Of a DNA stretch of 64,000 nt, positions 1 through 9,463 are shown one piece after another. The translations under genes were made by a program, and so were the position numbers. The stretch covers positions 248,001-312,000 of the forward strand of contig NZ_JAABNO010000003.1 in the NCBI RefSeq assembly GCF_009928445.1, in the 5' to 3' direction. Below the pieces are notes generated by a model. The model did no database searches and had not been told where the DNA came from. It worked only from the letters and a program-made list of their open reading frames with translations. The DNA is from Clostridium sp. C8-1-8 (GTDB lineage Bacteria; Bacillota; Clostridia; Clostridiales; Clostridiaceae). How positions within the stretch are numbered: position 1 is the first letter of the stretch; each line of letters starts with the position of its first letter.

Positions 1-420
1 TTTATTAGCAGCCTCAATCTATTTCTTCACAGTCTTTATACTAATTATATTGTAAATGAAAATATTAAAGAAAAAAACAAGTCTACTAAAAACCTTAATC
101 GCTTAAAAGAAGTATTAGACTATGTGGAAAAGAACTATAGCGAGCCTATAAGTCTAAAATATGCAGCCTCTTTAGTTGCTTTAAATCCAGAATACTTCTG
201 TAGATGCTTTAAAAAGTACACTGGATTCACCTTTATTGAATATGTTAACACGGTTCGTCTTACCCATATTCACAGCGACCTTCTTGATACAGATGATAGC
301 ATAACAATAATTCAAGAAAAACATGGTTTTACTAATTATAAGTTGTTTAACAGAATGTTTAAAGAAGCTTATGGCTGTACACCATCTAAGCTTAGATATA
401 ATAACCATATTTACAGGTAG
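1..420 (+). CDS. AraC-family transcriptional regulator, C-terminal part (cut by window edge)
   Basis: The reading frame is open from base 1, so this is the 3' end of a longer gene. About 139 residues are visible. The last hundred form the paired helix-turn-helix of the AraC/XylS family: a first helix pair around SLKYAASLVALNPEYFCRCFKK and a second ending in GFTNYKLFNRMFKEAYGCTPSKLR, the usual family ending. Known members bind promoter DNA through this part and sense a ligand or partner through the missing N-terminal part. The second recognition segment is a little unusual (a Glu-Lys-His stretch before GFTNYKLF), but the frame is intact. An internal GTG at 124 is not needed as a start because coding similarity continues upstream. 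The target is unknown. The family call is confident. Confidence 0.85.
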   Translation, partial: FISSLNLFLHSLYTNYIVNENIKEKNKSTKNLNRLKEVLDYVEKNYSEPISLKYAASLVALNPEYFCRCFKKYTGFTFIEYVNTVRLTHIHSDLLDTDDSITIIQEKHGFTNYKLFNRMFKEAYGCTPSKLRYNNHIYR

Positions 421-429
421 GATTCTATA

Positions 430-480
430 GATGTACCACTTCTTACTAAGGCTTATAATCTCAAATTGACGTGGTACATC
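430..480. repeat. Inverted-repeat hairpin element of the ACCACTTC type (copy 1)
   Basis: Ten-base perfect arms (430-439 and 471-480) enclose a 31-base loop just after the AraC stop codon. The left end reads ACCACTTCTTACTAA. A similar left end and a long inverted-repeat layout recur at 8386-8468 and 44448-44532. It may act as the 3' end of the AraC transcript, but there is no good T-run. Confidence 0.5.
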
Positions 481-665
481 TTTAATAACTATATATTCTA
501 AAGTATATGTTCCAAAATAAATATCTTATAATAGAATATGTTTAATAATATTATTGAAATAAGGTACTGTTATCTTCTTAAAATTAGCCATAAATAATAG
601 GATGTTAGACTATCCTTATTATACATGGCTTCTGTTGTATAAATATTTTTCTTAACTGAGCTTTA

Positions 666-2375
666 CTAGCCATGCATATTGCAAGCCATTACTAAGTCGT
701 TAGCAGCCTGCATTCCACTCTGAAGGGCTCCTTGCATCCATCTATGGATCGCAGAAATATGCTCACCAGCGAAAAATACCCTATTATTATATTCTGGTAG
801 AATCATAGAATAGGAAAACAGCCGCTTCTGTTCTGGCTCAAAGAAGGCTAATGCTCCTCTAAAGCTTGGCTCCTTATCCCAGTTTACAGTCTTATGTGCC
901 TCAATTATATTGTCAAGATAACCAGCTTGTAGACCATGAACCATTTCAATCTCTCTTTTCACTTCATTAAACATCTTCTCTTGCGGTAGATTGCCTAAAC
1001 GGGTTGCATCTAGCCCAAAATTATAAGAACCAACAAATACACCTGGATAATTAAATGGAATAGTATTTATATTACTAGCTTCATTAATATATTTTCCATG
1101 GTCAGAGGGGTACCAAATAGAGGAAATAGGTAAGTCAGTATAGGAACCTCCTCCTATAATTCCTTGCCTCTCCCAAAACCTTTCCTTAGATAACATTAAG
1201 ATCCTCTGAGCTTGAGTGTAATAAACTTCTCTTATAGCTCTCATTTTCATATTACTAAATAGTGGATTGATACTTACATTTCTCAAAGAAGAAAATGGAA
1301 TGGCGCAAACCACATAGTCAAATTCTTCTCTTAGGTTTTCTTTAAGCTTTTTATCTTCATAATCTATAATTACCTTCTGCTTCTGGCTATCAAAGCCTAT
1401 ACCATTAATCCAACAGCCTGACCTATATTCTACTTTACCAAGGTTGTTCACCTCTATTCCTGGATAAAAATCCTCTGTATTAATATTAGTAAAGGAATCT
1501 ATGAAAGCTCTTGGTAATCTTACTATTCCACCTGGGATTTCGTATAAATATGAGAGGTCTGCTGGATATACTTCTTCAATATAATCTATATAACTATTAT
1601 ACAAATTTCCATAAAGCAAAGGTGCGAAGTTGGAGATTAAAGATATAGCCTCTTGGCTCAATCCAGTTGCCTCCATAAGTTTCATGCTAGAGTTGTCACT
1701 CCATAGTATAGTTTCATTTTTATAGAAAGGTTTAACTTGTATAGTTTCAGCTCTGGCCTCAGGGGAAGCACAAAGCAAATGACTTTCCAATGCAATTTGA
1801 AATAATCTTTGCCAGTTTGTTTTCCGTTCATTTTCTGAAAGATTATACTTGGGGTAAATATTTTTCATGGTATCATAGCCGTTTCGATCGTTTCTAGATC
1901 TTGATTGTCTAAGGTAAATAAAAGCATTTTCACTGTATTGTATAAATGGCCTTGTTGGAAGCTTAAACAAATTTAAATAATGCCAGACGGTCTCATGAGT
2001 TACAGGAATTCTCATAGGTCCAAATTCATGATAAAGCTTCTTCTGTTCATCAAAATAGTATGTATAGACCCTTCCACCCACTCTATCTTCTAGTGCTTCA
2101 TAAATTGTTATATCAAAACCTAGTTTTCTAAGTTCAAAGGCTGATGAAAGACCTGCCAGTCCCCCTCCTAATATTGCAATCTTTTTGCCTTTATACTGAC
2201 CAGTTCTTCCATAGTTCCTTATATCTGGTGGAGGGGCTAAGAATCTCATACCTGTATAAAAATCTTCTAGTCGTCCTGCTAGGCCCATAGTATATTGAGC
2301 TAAAAAGTGTCTATCATTATCACTTGGGTTGTTTGGCTGTGGAGGATAAAATAAAGATTGGCTGTTTATATTCAT
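666..2375 (-). CDS. FAD-dependent amine oxidase (flavin monoamine / L-amino-acid oxidase family)
   Basis: This 569-residue protein has the FAD-binding Rossmann motif GGGLAGLSSAFELRKLG near residues 70-86, followed by the acidic ribose-binding YEALEDRVGGR typical of monoamine and L-amino-acid oxidases. The C-terminus carries the second FAD signature, FFAGEHISAIHRWMQGALQSG, where family members close the cofactor site. Family enzymes oxidise amines or amino acids to imines with release of ammonia and hydrogen peroxide or transfer of electrons. The substrate cannot be read from the sequence. No signal peptide is seen, so it is probably cytoplasmic. It stands alone: the gene upstream is in the same direction but separated by a terminator. 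Oxygen-using flavoenzymes of this type are somewhat unusual in strict anaerobes. Length and both motifs argue that it is intact. Confidence 0.88.
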   Translation of the reverse strand: MNINSQSLFYPPQPNNPSDNDRHFLAQYTMGLAGRLEDFYTGMRFLAPPPDIRNYGRTGQYKGKKIAILGGGLAGLSSAFELRKLGFDITIYEALEDRVGGRVYTYYFDEQKKLYHEFGPMRIPVTHETVWHYLNLFKLPTRPFIQYSENAFIYLRQSRSRNDRNGYDTMKNIYPKYNLSENERKTNWQRLFQIALESHLLCASPEARAETIQVKPFYKNETILWSDNSSMKLMEATGLSQEAISLISNFAPLLYGNLYNSYIDYIEEVYPADLSYLYEIPGGIVRLPRAFIDSFTNINTEDFYPGIEVNNLGKVEYRSGCWINGIGFDSQKQKVIIDYEDKKLKENLREEFDYVVCAIPFSSLRNVSINPLFSNMKMRAIREVYYTQAQRILMLSKERFWERQGIIGGGSYTDLPISSIWYPSDHGKYINEASNINTIPFNYPGVFVGSYNFGLDATRLGNLPQEKMFNEVKREIEMVHGLQAGYLDNIIEAHKTVNWDKEPSFRGALAFFEPEQKRLFSYSMILPEYNNRVFFAGEHISAIHRWMQGALQSGMQAANDLVMACNMHG

Positions 2376-2433
2376 TTCATTTCTTACTCCTATGATAATA
2401 TATTTATAGACTGTATAAATATCTAGTTAGAAA

Positions 2434-2489
2434 AACACTGCTTAATTGCATAATATGTAACTCTACATTATATGCTACTAAGCAGTGTT
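2434..2489 (-). terminator. Rho-independent terminator of the GH43 gene
   Basis: Eleven-base perfect arms (2434-2444 and 2479-2489), read on the minus strand, end in TTTTT. It sits 70 bases past the glycosidase stop codon and separates that gene from the amine oxidase. Confidence 0.8.
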
Positions 2490-2559
2490 ATAGATGTGTT
2501 TTTTAATAACAACAGCCTAAACCACTACAACCAAAAGCAAGTTTCTTTTCTGTTGATAC

Positions 2560-4059
2560 TTATATATATTCACATTTAAAGTTTGTGAACTGAGCATAAC
2601 TTGCACATTTTTCTCCACAGGCATATAGACCTATTATAACTCCAGTAAAGCCACAGGCAACTTCAGTAGATAAATATCTAGTTTTCGCTGTGCCTAGAAG
2701 AATTTCCTTTTCTTCTGATTTAATATAAAAGCTGTAATAATTATTATTTGGACGAATAACAAGGGATGCACTATTATTTTGTATAGCTATTATATTTTCT
2801 ATAGATTTAACATCACCTATGTTTAGTCTTTCAATAACTTCAAACCCATTATGTGCTTTACGTACAGCAAGATCATAATGATGATTTTCATCCATATATA
2901 ATGTGATGCCTGCTTCCCCCTCGGTTACAGATACATCACAGGAAATTACCGCATTAAAATCCATTTGACGTATACCAATAAAGGTTGGCGAAGCTGGTTT
3001 GTCTAAAGTTACTTCAGTTCCTTTTAACTTTACACTATTCTTTTCCATAACATAATTATCACTATTAGGATGTCTTAAATAGCACCAATCTTTCTCCCAT
3101 TCAGTATTCTCGAAAGTATAGCATTTCTTTTCCAGCTGGATTACTTCGTCACTTATACGATCAGTTTCAACAGAATTCAAGGTTGTACCATTATATCCAG
3201 CAGTAAACCAGCCGTCCTCATGAAAGGTTACCTCAGTAAGAAAAACTTCACGTCCTAGATGATGAAACATAGACCATTTGTCTATTTGACGGAAACCTAA
3301 GTGAAGCATCCACCAGTTTCCACTGTTATCCTCAATAAGATCTCCATGTCCTACTCCCTGTATTTCGTAACCGCCTAGATTCCGATTAGTTAGTACTGGA
3401 TTACTTGGATAGGCTTCAAATGGTCCATAAGGAGAGTTACTACGTGCATAGGTTACCATATGACCGTATTCAGTTCCTCCTTCTGCTACCATAAGATAAT
3501 AATTTCCATTTATCTTATACAAATGAGGACTTTCTAGATAACGACCTCCAGAACCCTGCCAGATTACTTTACTTTCTGTAAGTCTTCTGCCTGTCTCAAT
3601 ATCAATCTCGCATTGATATATGCCATTGACTCCTTTTACATCTCCTTCAGTACTCATAAAATAAGTTTTATTATCTTCAAAATATAGAGAAGGATCAATT
3701 CCTCCTTGATCTACAAATATAGGATCAGACCATTCACCATAAATATCATCTGTCCATACATAAAAGTTTTGATTTGTAGTATTGTTTGTGGTAGTCATGT
3801 AAAAGCGTCCATTATTATACCTAATGGTTGGCGCAAATACTCCTCCAGAACTATTTATATCTTCAAGCTGCACCTGACTTTTTCTTGTAAGACAGTGGCC
3901 TATCTGATTCCAGTTAATTAAATCCTTACTTTCGAAGAGAGGAACTCCTGGAAAGTACTGAAAGGAACTGCATACAAGGTAATAGGTATCATCCACCTTA
4001 CAAACACTAGGATCTGGATAAAAGCCTTTTATGACTGGGTTATTATATTTCATCTTCAT
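2560..4059 (-). CDS. Glycoside hydrolase family 43 (beta-xylosidase / arabinofuranosidase type)
   Basis: The N-terminal 300 residues form the five-bladed propeller of GH43, beginning NPVIKGFYPDPSVC. The expected catalytic carboxylates are visible: the base Asp16 in PDPS, the pKa-modulating Asp122 in GGIDPSLY, and the acid Glu176 in YLESPHLYK. The rest (about 310-499) matches the jelly-roll domain found after the propeller in beta-xylosidases. There is no signal peptide, so it probably acts in the cytoplasm on short xylan- or arabinan-derived oligosaccharides taken up by the cell. An AraC-type regulator is divergently transcribed 350 bases upstream and is the natural candidate for its control. 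The exact sugar specificity is not decided by these motifs. Confidence 0.9.
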   Translation of the reverse strand: MKMKYNNPVIKGFYPDPSVCKVDDTYYLVCSSFQYFPGVPLFESKDLINWNQIGHCLTRKSQVQLEDINSSGGVFAPTIRYNNGRFYMTTTNNTTNQNFYVWTDDIYGEWSDPIFVDQGGIDPSLYFEDNKTYFMSTEGDVKGVNGIYQCEIDIETGRRLTESKVIWQGSGGRYLESPHLYKINGNYYLMVAEGGTEYGHMVTYARSNSPYGPFEAYPSNPVLTNRNLGGYEIQGVGHGDLIEDNSGNWWMLHLGFRQIDKWSMFHHLGREVFLTEVTFHEDGWFTAGYNGTTLNSVETDRISDEVIQLEKKCYTFENTEWEKDWCYLRHPNSDNYVMEKNSVKLKGTEVTLDKPASPTFIGIRQMDFNAVISCDVSVTEGEAGITLYMDENHHYDLAVRKAHNGFEVIERLNIGDVKSIENIIAIQNNSASLVIRPNNNYYSFYIKSEEKEILLGTAKTRYLSTEVACGFTGVIIGLYACGEKCASYAQFTNFKCEYI

Positions 4060-4411
4060 ACCTCCAATTTTTCATAGCTGATATTTAATATGTCACACTA
4101 TTTTCTTAAGCTTTATTAGTCTTTAAAATGTTCGTCCTGTAAGTTTCAATAACCACATTTAGCACTGAACTTGCAGATGTCTATATAATGCTAAAGTTAT
4201 CACCTAATACGCTTAGCTATATAATTTTTCACCTTATACATACCTAGTATCTATGTAATAACTAAATCCATATAGTTTTGCAAAGGTTTTAATGATATTA
4301 TATTAATATATTAAATTATATAATACCTTGATTATTAAGACTAATAATAGCATTATATAGACATTTATATATTATTAATTGATAAGTAATCATAATTTAG
4401 AGGGTGATGAA
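4060..4411. promoter_or_regulatory. Divergent intergenic region between GH43 gene and AraC regulator
   Basis: About 350 AT-rich bases carry the promoters of two divergent genes. I could not fix a convincing -35/-10 pair or an AraC half-site by eye. The layout suggests that the regulator acts here on both genes. Confidence 0.35.
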
Positions 4412-5287
4412 TTGCAATATATGAATCTTAGTACTTTCACTAAAGATAGTGATTTTCCTTTCTTCATACAATTAGGTAAACATGACGACAATATGCCAGT
4501 ACATTATCACGAGGATTTTTCCGAATTGGTTATTGTGTTAAAAGGAACTGCTGACCATATTGTTAACTCAGAAAAATACTTTATAAAAAAAGGAGATGTT
4601 TTCATAATTAATAAAAATACCTTTCATGGTTATGAGAATACTTCTAACTTTAGAATCTGTAATATAATGTACAAGCCTAAACATTTATATCAAGTAGGTA
4701 ATGACTTAGAAAAGTCCCCAGGCTATCAAGCACTTTTTGTTGTCGAACCTTCCTTAGCTAAGGATTCAAATTTTAGAAGCAAGCTTCAACTAACTTTATC
4801 TGACTATGAAAAAGCTAAAGAAATAATCTTAGATATGGTAAATGAATATGAAAATAAAAGTCAAGGCTATCAAACAATGGTATACTCTCACTTTATGGAA
4901 CTTGTTGTTTTTTTATCACGATTGTATGATTTGAGTGGTTCTGGTCTAAGTTCTAATCTAATAAATATAGTAAAGGCTGCATCCTATATGGAAAACAACT
5001 TTCAAAACCCTATTAATCTGCAAGACTTAGCAGATGAAGCAGGAATCTCAGTGAGACATCTAAATAGAATCTTCAAAGAGCATTACAAGACAACACCTAT
5101 AAATTATTTACTTAGACTTCGCATTCAATATGCATGTTTGCTACTTAAAAAAAATGATTATTCAATCTCTGATGTTGCATATGAAAGTGGTTTTGGAGAC
5201 AGTAATTACTTTGCTAGACAATTTAAAAAAATTATGGGATTTTCACCGAAGGATTATCGTTCAAATATAAAGGAATTACATATATAA
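4412..5287 (+). CDS. AraC-family regulator with N-terminal cupin sensor
   Basis: Residues up to about 90 form a cupin-type ligand pocket (HYHEDFSELVIVLKG, then GDVFIINKNTFHGY). The last 100 residues are the double helix-turn-helix of AraC regulators, ending GFGDSNYFARQFKKIMGFSP. The start chosen is a TTG preceded by AGAGGG at 4399-4404 with a seven-base spacer. The upstream TTG at 4379 has no ribosome binding site. Cupin-AraC proteins of this build often control sugar catabolism in Firmicutes, and this one faces the GH43 gene, so sensing of a xylo- or arabino-sugar is the likely role. The ligand itself is inferred only from context. Confidence 0.88.
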   Translation: MQYMNLSTFTKDSDFPFFIQLGKHDDNMPVHYHEDFSELVIVLKGTADHIVNSEKYFIKKGDVFIINKNTFHGYENTSNFRICNIMYKPKHLYQVGNDLEKSPGYQALFVVEPSLAKDSNFRSKLQLTLSDYEKAKEIILDMVNEYENKSQGYQTMVYSHFMELVVFLSRLYDLSGSGLSSNLINIVKAASYMENNFQNPINLQDLADEAGISVRHLNRIFKEHYKTTPINYLLRLRIQYACLLLKKNDYSISDVAYESGFGDSNYFARQFKKIMGFSPKDYRSNIKELHI

Positions 5288-5521
5288 CTCTATGCTTTAT
5301 AGAATCTTTAGAAAAAACATGTAGTTGTACCAATCTATATTCAATTCTAACCTTAGAAGCCAGAATAACTTTAAAAATAGTTTGGGATCAAAGCAGTGCA
5401 TCTTCTCGTATAACTAATTATATAGTAAAATCATGCTTAAACCACAGTAACCCACAAATGCAAAACTAATACATAATTATTCTCAATCAGAAACGACTAT
5501 GTAAAAAGAGCTATAAATATA

Positions 5522-6082
5522 TCATAGCTCTTTCTTTAAGTTTCTTTGTCTTTCAAATTCTGTTATCACTCTTTCATTAAAGCTATCCAAATCTACATCT
5601 ACATCTAAATCTAAAGTCCCTAGTTCTTCAAATCCATCCTGCAGTTGTCCATCGAAAGAGTATAACTTTTTTAATAGTGTCCATAGCATTTCTATTTCTC
5701 TTGAAGAAAAGTCCTTAAATAGGTCTGCCAAAAAATAAACACCTAGTTCAGAGCATTTTATTATTGCTTTGCCACCTTCTTCAGTTACCTTAACATTAAC
5801 TGCTCTTTTATCCTTAGTACTTGGTACAGTTTCTATATAACCTTTTTTCTCCATTATATCTAGAAGCTGTTTTGCACTCTGCTTTGTAGTACCTAGCTTT
5901 CTGGCAATGTTGTTTATAGTTCTCTCATCTTCTTGTAGATGAGCAAGTGCAACCATAGCCATGTACTGTCTCGAGGTTAATCCTTCAAGTCTTTTGTCAC
6001 CTACTATTTGTATCTTGTTTGTAAGAGAAAATAGTGTTGCATAGGCTTGTTGCATTAAAAACATCTCTTTATTAATATCCAA
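5522..6082 (-). CDS. MarR-family transcriptional regulator
   Basis: A winged helix-turn-helix of the MarR type is clear: LTSRQYMAMVALAHL, the recognition segment ARKLGTTKQSAKQLLDIMEKKGYI and the wing residues DKRAVNVKVTEEG. Family members are dimeric repressors released by phenolic or other small ligands. The start is uncertain. The frame stays open up to an ATG at 6229, but that start has no ribosome binding site, and family members normally begin just before the first long helix. I placed it at a TTG at 6082; the GTG codons at about 6088-6094 are alternatives. The C-terminus carries an extra acidic stretch (LDLDVDVDLD) not typical of the family. The AraC-DUF1835 gene lies upstream in the same direction and may share its transcript. 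Confidence 0.82.
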   Translation of the reverse strand: MDINKEMFLMQQAYATLFSLTNKIQIVGDKRLEGLTSRQYMAMVALAHLQEDERTINNIARKLGTTKQSAKQLLDIMEKKGYIETVPSTKDKRAVNVKVTEEGGKAIIKCSELGVYFLADLFKDFSSREIEMLWTLLKKLYSFDGQLQDGFEELGTLDLDVDVDLDSFNERVITEFERQRNLKKEL

Positions 6083-6258
6083 TAGAACCACCACTCTTAC
6101 TTCTAAATTAATTTTTACCATAATGATATCAGAACTTCTGTAATTAATCAATATACTGTCTAAGTCTATGGCCTTTAATTGCAACATTACTTCATTACAA
6201 GGTACAAATTTAGATTGTTTAGATATCATTAAATAAAACTAATAAATATAAGTCTGAA

Positions 6259-7356
6259 TTATAGGGCTTTATTGTTTTTTACCTCTTCAATCATCCAAAC
6301 ATATTGTAGATCACCAAGTCCATACTGAGGAAAAAGTGTCATTAACTCTTTTACAAGATCTTCTTTATCTATGTTATTTCTGATATATCTTGAGATTTCA
6401 CTACTTTCTGTTCTGTAAGAAAGATATAGATTAATTGCCTGATATGTTACTGGAAGCACCTTGGAATCAGGCTTTTTTCTATCGCATAGAACTGTTTTAT
6501 AAATATTATTATACCCACTTATATCAATTTCCACAGCATCTGATAGCATCTCATCTTTTTGTTCTAATGCCATGCAAAAAAGTACATCTCCTTCATAATT
6601 AATTTGCTCCAGATAAGCAAGAATTGTAATAAAATTAATCTGACAGAACATATCATCACCAAACCATAATACAATTATATCGAAGCTCTCATCAAATAGT
6701 GGCTTCATATTATCTATAACAATGTTTTTATATTTCTCAGGTGTAGAGTTTAGACAAGTAGCTCTCTTTTCGATAAATTCAGGTGAAAAAATCTCTTTAT
6801 CAGCTTCCCCCCAGCACATTGCCTCATTAAAAGCAATATATACTGCATTTTCATTCATAAGCTTACTTTCTTTAAAAGAGTAAAGCATACTCATGCCATT
6901 TAAAATATGCAGGGTTCTTGATGGATAATTTCTTTCTATTTGACTTTGTACATGTTTTATAGTTTCATTTTTCATAAATAAACTCTCCTTATTTTTTAAT
7001 GAAGGCTCGCTATTTTTTTGATAAACTGCAAGTGGCAATGGATTTTCACGAAACTTTTTCGGTGTAATTCCTAACATAGTGGAAAACGCCCTTGAAAATG
7101 CTTCTTGCGATGAATAACCATATTCTATAGCAATATCAATAATTCTTTTTTCTGTACTTTTAAGTTTTTCTGCAGCAGAAATTATGCGGCGTTTTTGAAT
7201 ATAACTTTTCATGGTTTCACCGAAATACTTGTGAAATATAACTGAACAATAATAAGGTGAATAATTTGAGTACTTTGCCAATTGATTTAAGGAAAAATCT
7301 TCTGTCAAATTTCTCTCTACATAATCCAATATCTTCTTCATACTTGCATCTATCAT
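6259..7356 (-). CDS. AraC-type HTH fused to a DUF1835-like domain
   Basis: The first 105 residues form an AraC double helix-turn-helix, here at the N-terminus (NYSPYYCSVIFHKYFGETM, then YGYSSQEAFSRAFSTMLGITP). After a linker, residues 130-365 resemble DUF1835: HILNGMSMLYSF, then FNEAMCWGEAD, then FIEKRATCL, with later conserved tryptophans. DUF1835 proteins are of unknown function and usually occur without a DNA-binding domain. The start is an ATG after AAGGAG with a nine-base spacer. The MarR gene follows on the same strand. What the C-terminal domain senses or does is unknown; an effector-binding role is a guess. Confidence 0.78.
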   Translation of the reverse strand: MIDASMKKILDYVERNLTEDFSLNQLAKYSNYSPYYCSVIFHKYFGETMKSYIQKRRIISAAEKLKSTEKRIIDIAIEYGYSSQEAFSRAFSTMLGITPKKFRENPLPLAVYQKNSEPSLKNKESLFMKNETIKHVQSQIERNYPSRTLHILNGMSMLYSFKESKLMNENAVYIAFNEAMCWGEADKEIFSPEFIEKRATCLNSTPEKYKNIVIDNMKPLFDESFDIIVLWFGDDMFCQINFITILAYLEQINYEGDVLFCMALEQKDEMLSDAVEIDISGYNNIYKTVLCDRKKPDSKVLPVTYQAINLYLSYRTESSEISRYIRNNIDKEDLVKELMTLFPQYGLGDLQYVWMIEEVKNNKAL

Positions 7357-7611
7357 AAAAAATTTCTCCTTCTGTATAAATAATACGATGTTTCTAAAAT
7401 ATTATTTTGATATTAATTGTGGTATATCTTTAAATACGAGGAAACTTGATAAGCCTAACATCGGAGAGTTTAAAATATAAAATCTATTACAAAGTTTTGT
7501 ATAGTATTACTATCCCTGTTGCTACTTTACGCCCATTTATCAATATATAAATTATTAGTAATACCTTTATATTTACTAAAATAATTAGTATTATCCTTAA
7601 CAAAAATAAAA

Positions 7612-7635
7612 CCTATGCTCTAATATTAGCATAGG
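7612..7635 (-). terminator. Terminator of the DUF3784 gene
   Basis: Eight-base perfect arms CCTATGCT / AGCATAGG with an eight-base loop lie just past the stop codon. Minus-strand reading continues into a T-rich stretch. Confidence 0.75.
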
Positions 7636-7644
7636 CTTATAAAT

Positions 7645-7995
7645 TTACTTAGCTATTTTAAATTTTTCATCAAATTTCTTAACTCTTATATAAAAAATGA
7701 AATAAAACAAAGCAATTAATAATGCTAAAAATGCAAGTGCAATTCCAACTCCAGCATATAAATAATCCACTACTGCACCTATTACAAAGAACAATGCCCA
7801 TAGCAGAATTGTTTTTCCAACATAATTGCAAATCGCTACCTCATCATAGCTTCTTCGTTCTTCTGAAGCTTTCATATTATATCCTGATATAAAGTTGCAG
7901 CCTTTACCTTTGGAGTTTATAAATAACATTCCCAAAACTATATAGATTACTACCATTAGCAGGTCAATTGACATGCAAATCAACCTTGTGCTCAT
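7645..7995 (-). CDS. DUF3784 family small membrane protein
   Basis: This 116-residue protein has one N-terminal membrane helix (about 9-27), a soluble loop with the DUF3784 hallmark GKGCNFISGYN and an acidic stretch EERRSYDEVAICNYVGK, then two close membrane helices at 65-107. The family is common in Firmicutes and has no known function. The stretch GYN...YDE...GK is the most conserved part and faces one side of the membrane. It has its own terminator and a 550-base gap upstream, so it is a single-gene unit. Confidence 0.75.
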   Translation of the reverse strand: MSTRLICMSIDLLMVVIYIVLGMLFINSKGKGCNFISGYNMKASEERRSYDEVAICNYVGKTILLWALFFVIGAVVDYLYAGVGIALAFLALLIALFYFIFYIRVKKFDEKFKIAK

Positions 7996-8546
7996 ATCCT
8001 TTCCATCCCCTTATAATTTTATTTACCACACTATTGATGGCTTTCCAAACTCTGTAATAATATAAATTATACAAACAGTTATCTAGTTTATCACATGATG
8101 AAAATCAATAAAAGATCGAGCTATAAGGAGAAAATCAACGGATATTGGATATAATCAGTTTATTATCCAAAATAAATATATGTATTCTTAATATATTCAA
8201 CCATAATAACAAATCTTGTATTAAGCAAAAAATATATTTTTATCTAATGCTGAATTAATTAATTTTCTTATAGTGTAGGTATAATTGATATTTCTCATTA
8301 TTCAATTTTATTAACAGTCCCCTGCTTTGTTCATACATCTAATAACTTTGATTGAGAAGATAAAATAATGCATAAGATAGACATACCACTTCCTACTAAA
8401 ATTTATATTTTCAAATTCTCCTTTTTGGAACAAGAGTTAATATGAAAATACATTTAGTATAGAAGTGGCACACCTTTAAACTTCCTCTTAAGTTTGAAAA
8501 CTATATTTTCAATTTGTTGGAATCTTTACTTATACCCTAATTAATT
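7996..8546. other. Intergenic region with a long imperfect hairpin
   Basis: I see no gene with a ribosome binding site. The only structure is the long inverted repeat at 8386-8468, listed separately. Confidence 0.5.
8386..8468. repeat. Long imperfect inverted repeat of the ACCACTTC type (copy 2)
   Basis: Arms of about 30 bases begin CCACTTC and end GAAGTGG, with ACTAAA/TTTAGT and ATTTTCA/TGAAAAT pairing inside. The left end matches the element at 430-480 almost base for base (ACCACTTCCTACTAA against ACCACTTCTTACTAA). Confidence 0.55.
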
Positions 8547-9362
8547 TTATTGCTGTTTCTTTACTGGTATCTGTATTTCACTCAAATAATCTTCTGTATT
8601 AGCTTCATTCCATGGGCCTTTTATCGCAACCTGACGTGGATTTCCGCACATAGCAAATCCATTTTCTTCGATCCAATTTGCTAGAAAATTATAGGCGCCT
8701 GTCAAATTAGAATACTCTCCAGGAACTAATATACTAGCAGCCTGATTAACAGCCTCCGTCTCCTTGAAAACAAACCCGCTATCGTCCTTCATTAAACTAT
8801 AAACCCCCATTACTACCTCTACATCAACTTGTCCTTCTTTATATCCTTCATCGTGATAAGTCGCATAGGCAAAATCACTACAAGGAATATTTTTCAACAT
8901 TAAGTATTCACTTAATCTTGCCCAAAGCATCCCTTCTGCTGTATAAGCTGGTATGGTATCTCTTAAAGAGATAACCTTCTGTGTTGGTATAGACTTTAGG
9001 GTAACATTATATTTCATATTAACTCTCTCCTTTTTCATATCCCTTATAGTGGAGTTAATTTTTTCAAGTTTTATCTGCTCTGCTTTTATATTATTTTCAA
9101 TTTCTTCACTTTTCACCTTTAGAATTTCATCTAGCTTTTCTTTAGACTTTTCCTTTATAAAAAGAGCTATGTCCGCTACATTAAATCCCATATCTCTCAA
9201 GGCTACTATTAAGTTAAGCTCTAAAATTTGTTTTGCTGAATAGTATCTGTATCCAGTAAAATCATCGATTTCTGCAGGCTTAAAAAGTCCAACTTCATCA
9301 TAATATCTAAGCATACGTATAGAAACTTTAGTAAGCTTTGAAAAGTCTCCTATCTTGAACAT
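8547..9362 (-). CDS. MerR-family regulator with GyrI-like effector domain (BltR/BmrR type)
   Basis: Residues 1-70 form the MerR winged helix (IGDFSKLTKVSIRMLRYYDE, then GYRYYSAKQILEL), followed by a coiled coil (75-112). The C-terminal 155 residues resemble the GyrI/SbmC-type ligand-binding fold found in multidrug-responsive MerR proteins. Such proteins activate promoters with overlong spacers when they bind hydrophobic drugs. The gene's own promoter has exactly that form, with a 19-base spacer, so autoregulation is likely. No efflux pump lies next to it; the next gene downstream starts past a 550-base gap. The family call is firm, the ligand unknown. Confidence 0.88.
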   Translation of the reverse strand: MFKIGDFSKLTKVSIRMLRYYDEVGLFKPAEIDDFTGYRYYSAKQILELNLIVALRDMGFNVADIALFIKEKSKEKLDEILKVKSEEIENNIKAEQIKLEKINSTIRDMKKERVNMKYNVTLKSIPTQKVISLRDTIPAYTAEGMLWARLSEYLMLKNIPCSDFAYATYHDEGYKEGQVDVEVVMGVYSLMKDDSGFVFKETEAVNQAASILVPGEYSNLTGAYNFLANWIEENGFAMCGNPRQVAIKGPWNEANTEDYLSEIQIPVKKQQ

Positions 9363-9405
9363 AAAATCAACTCCTATATATTAATGCCATTCGAATGACA
9401 TATTT

Positions 9406-9436
9406 AGAATAATACCTACCACTATGTGAGAGTCAA
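9406..9436 (-). promoter_or_regulatory. MerR-type promoter with 19-bp spacer
   Basis: On the minus strand TTGACT (9431-9436) and TATTCT (9406-9411) are separated by 19 bases, the spacing that MerR-family activators correct by twisting DNA. The spacer carries the CTC...GAG-like centre usual for drug-responsive members. It lies about 45 bases ahead of the merR start codon. Confidence 0.72.
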
Positions 9437-9463
9437 TATGTATTTATAATATAAATTTCTATA

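Noticed and set aside
2503-2559. Eighteen codons in frame after the GH43 stop codon encode a Cys-rich tail (FGCSGLGCCY)
   Set aside because: It has no start codon or ribosome binding site of its own, and readthrough of TAA is unsupported. Most likely chance.
6083-6229. N-terminal extension of the MarR gene up to the ATG at 6229
   Set aside because: The frame is open, but there is no ribosome binding site and the extra residues do not resemble the family. A start near 6082-6094 is more likely, though unproven.
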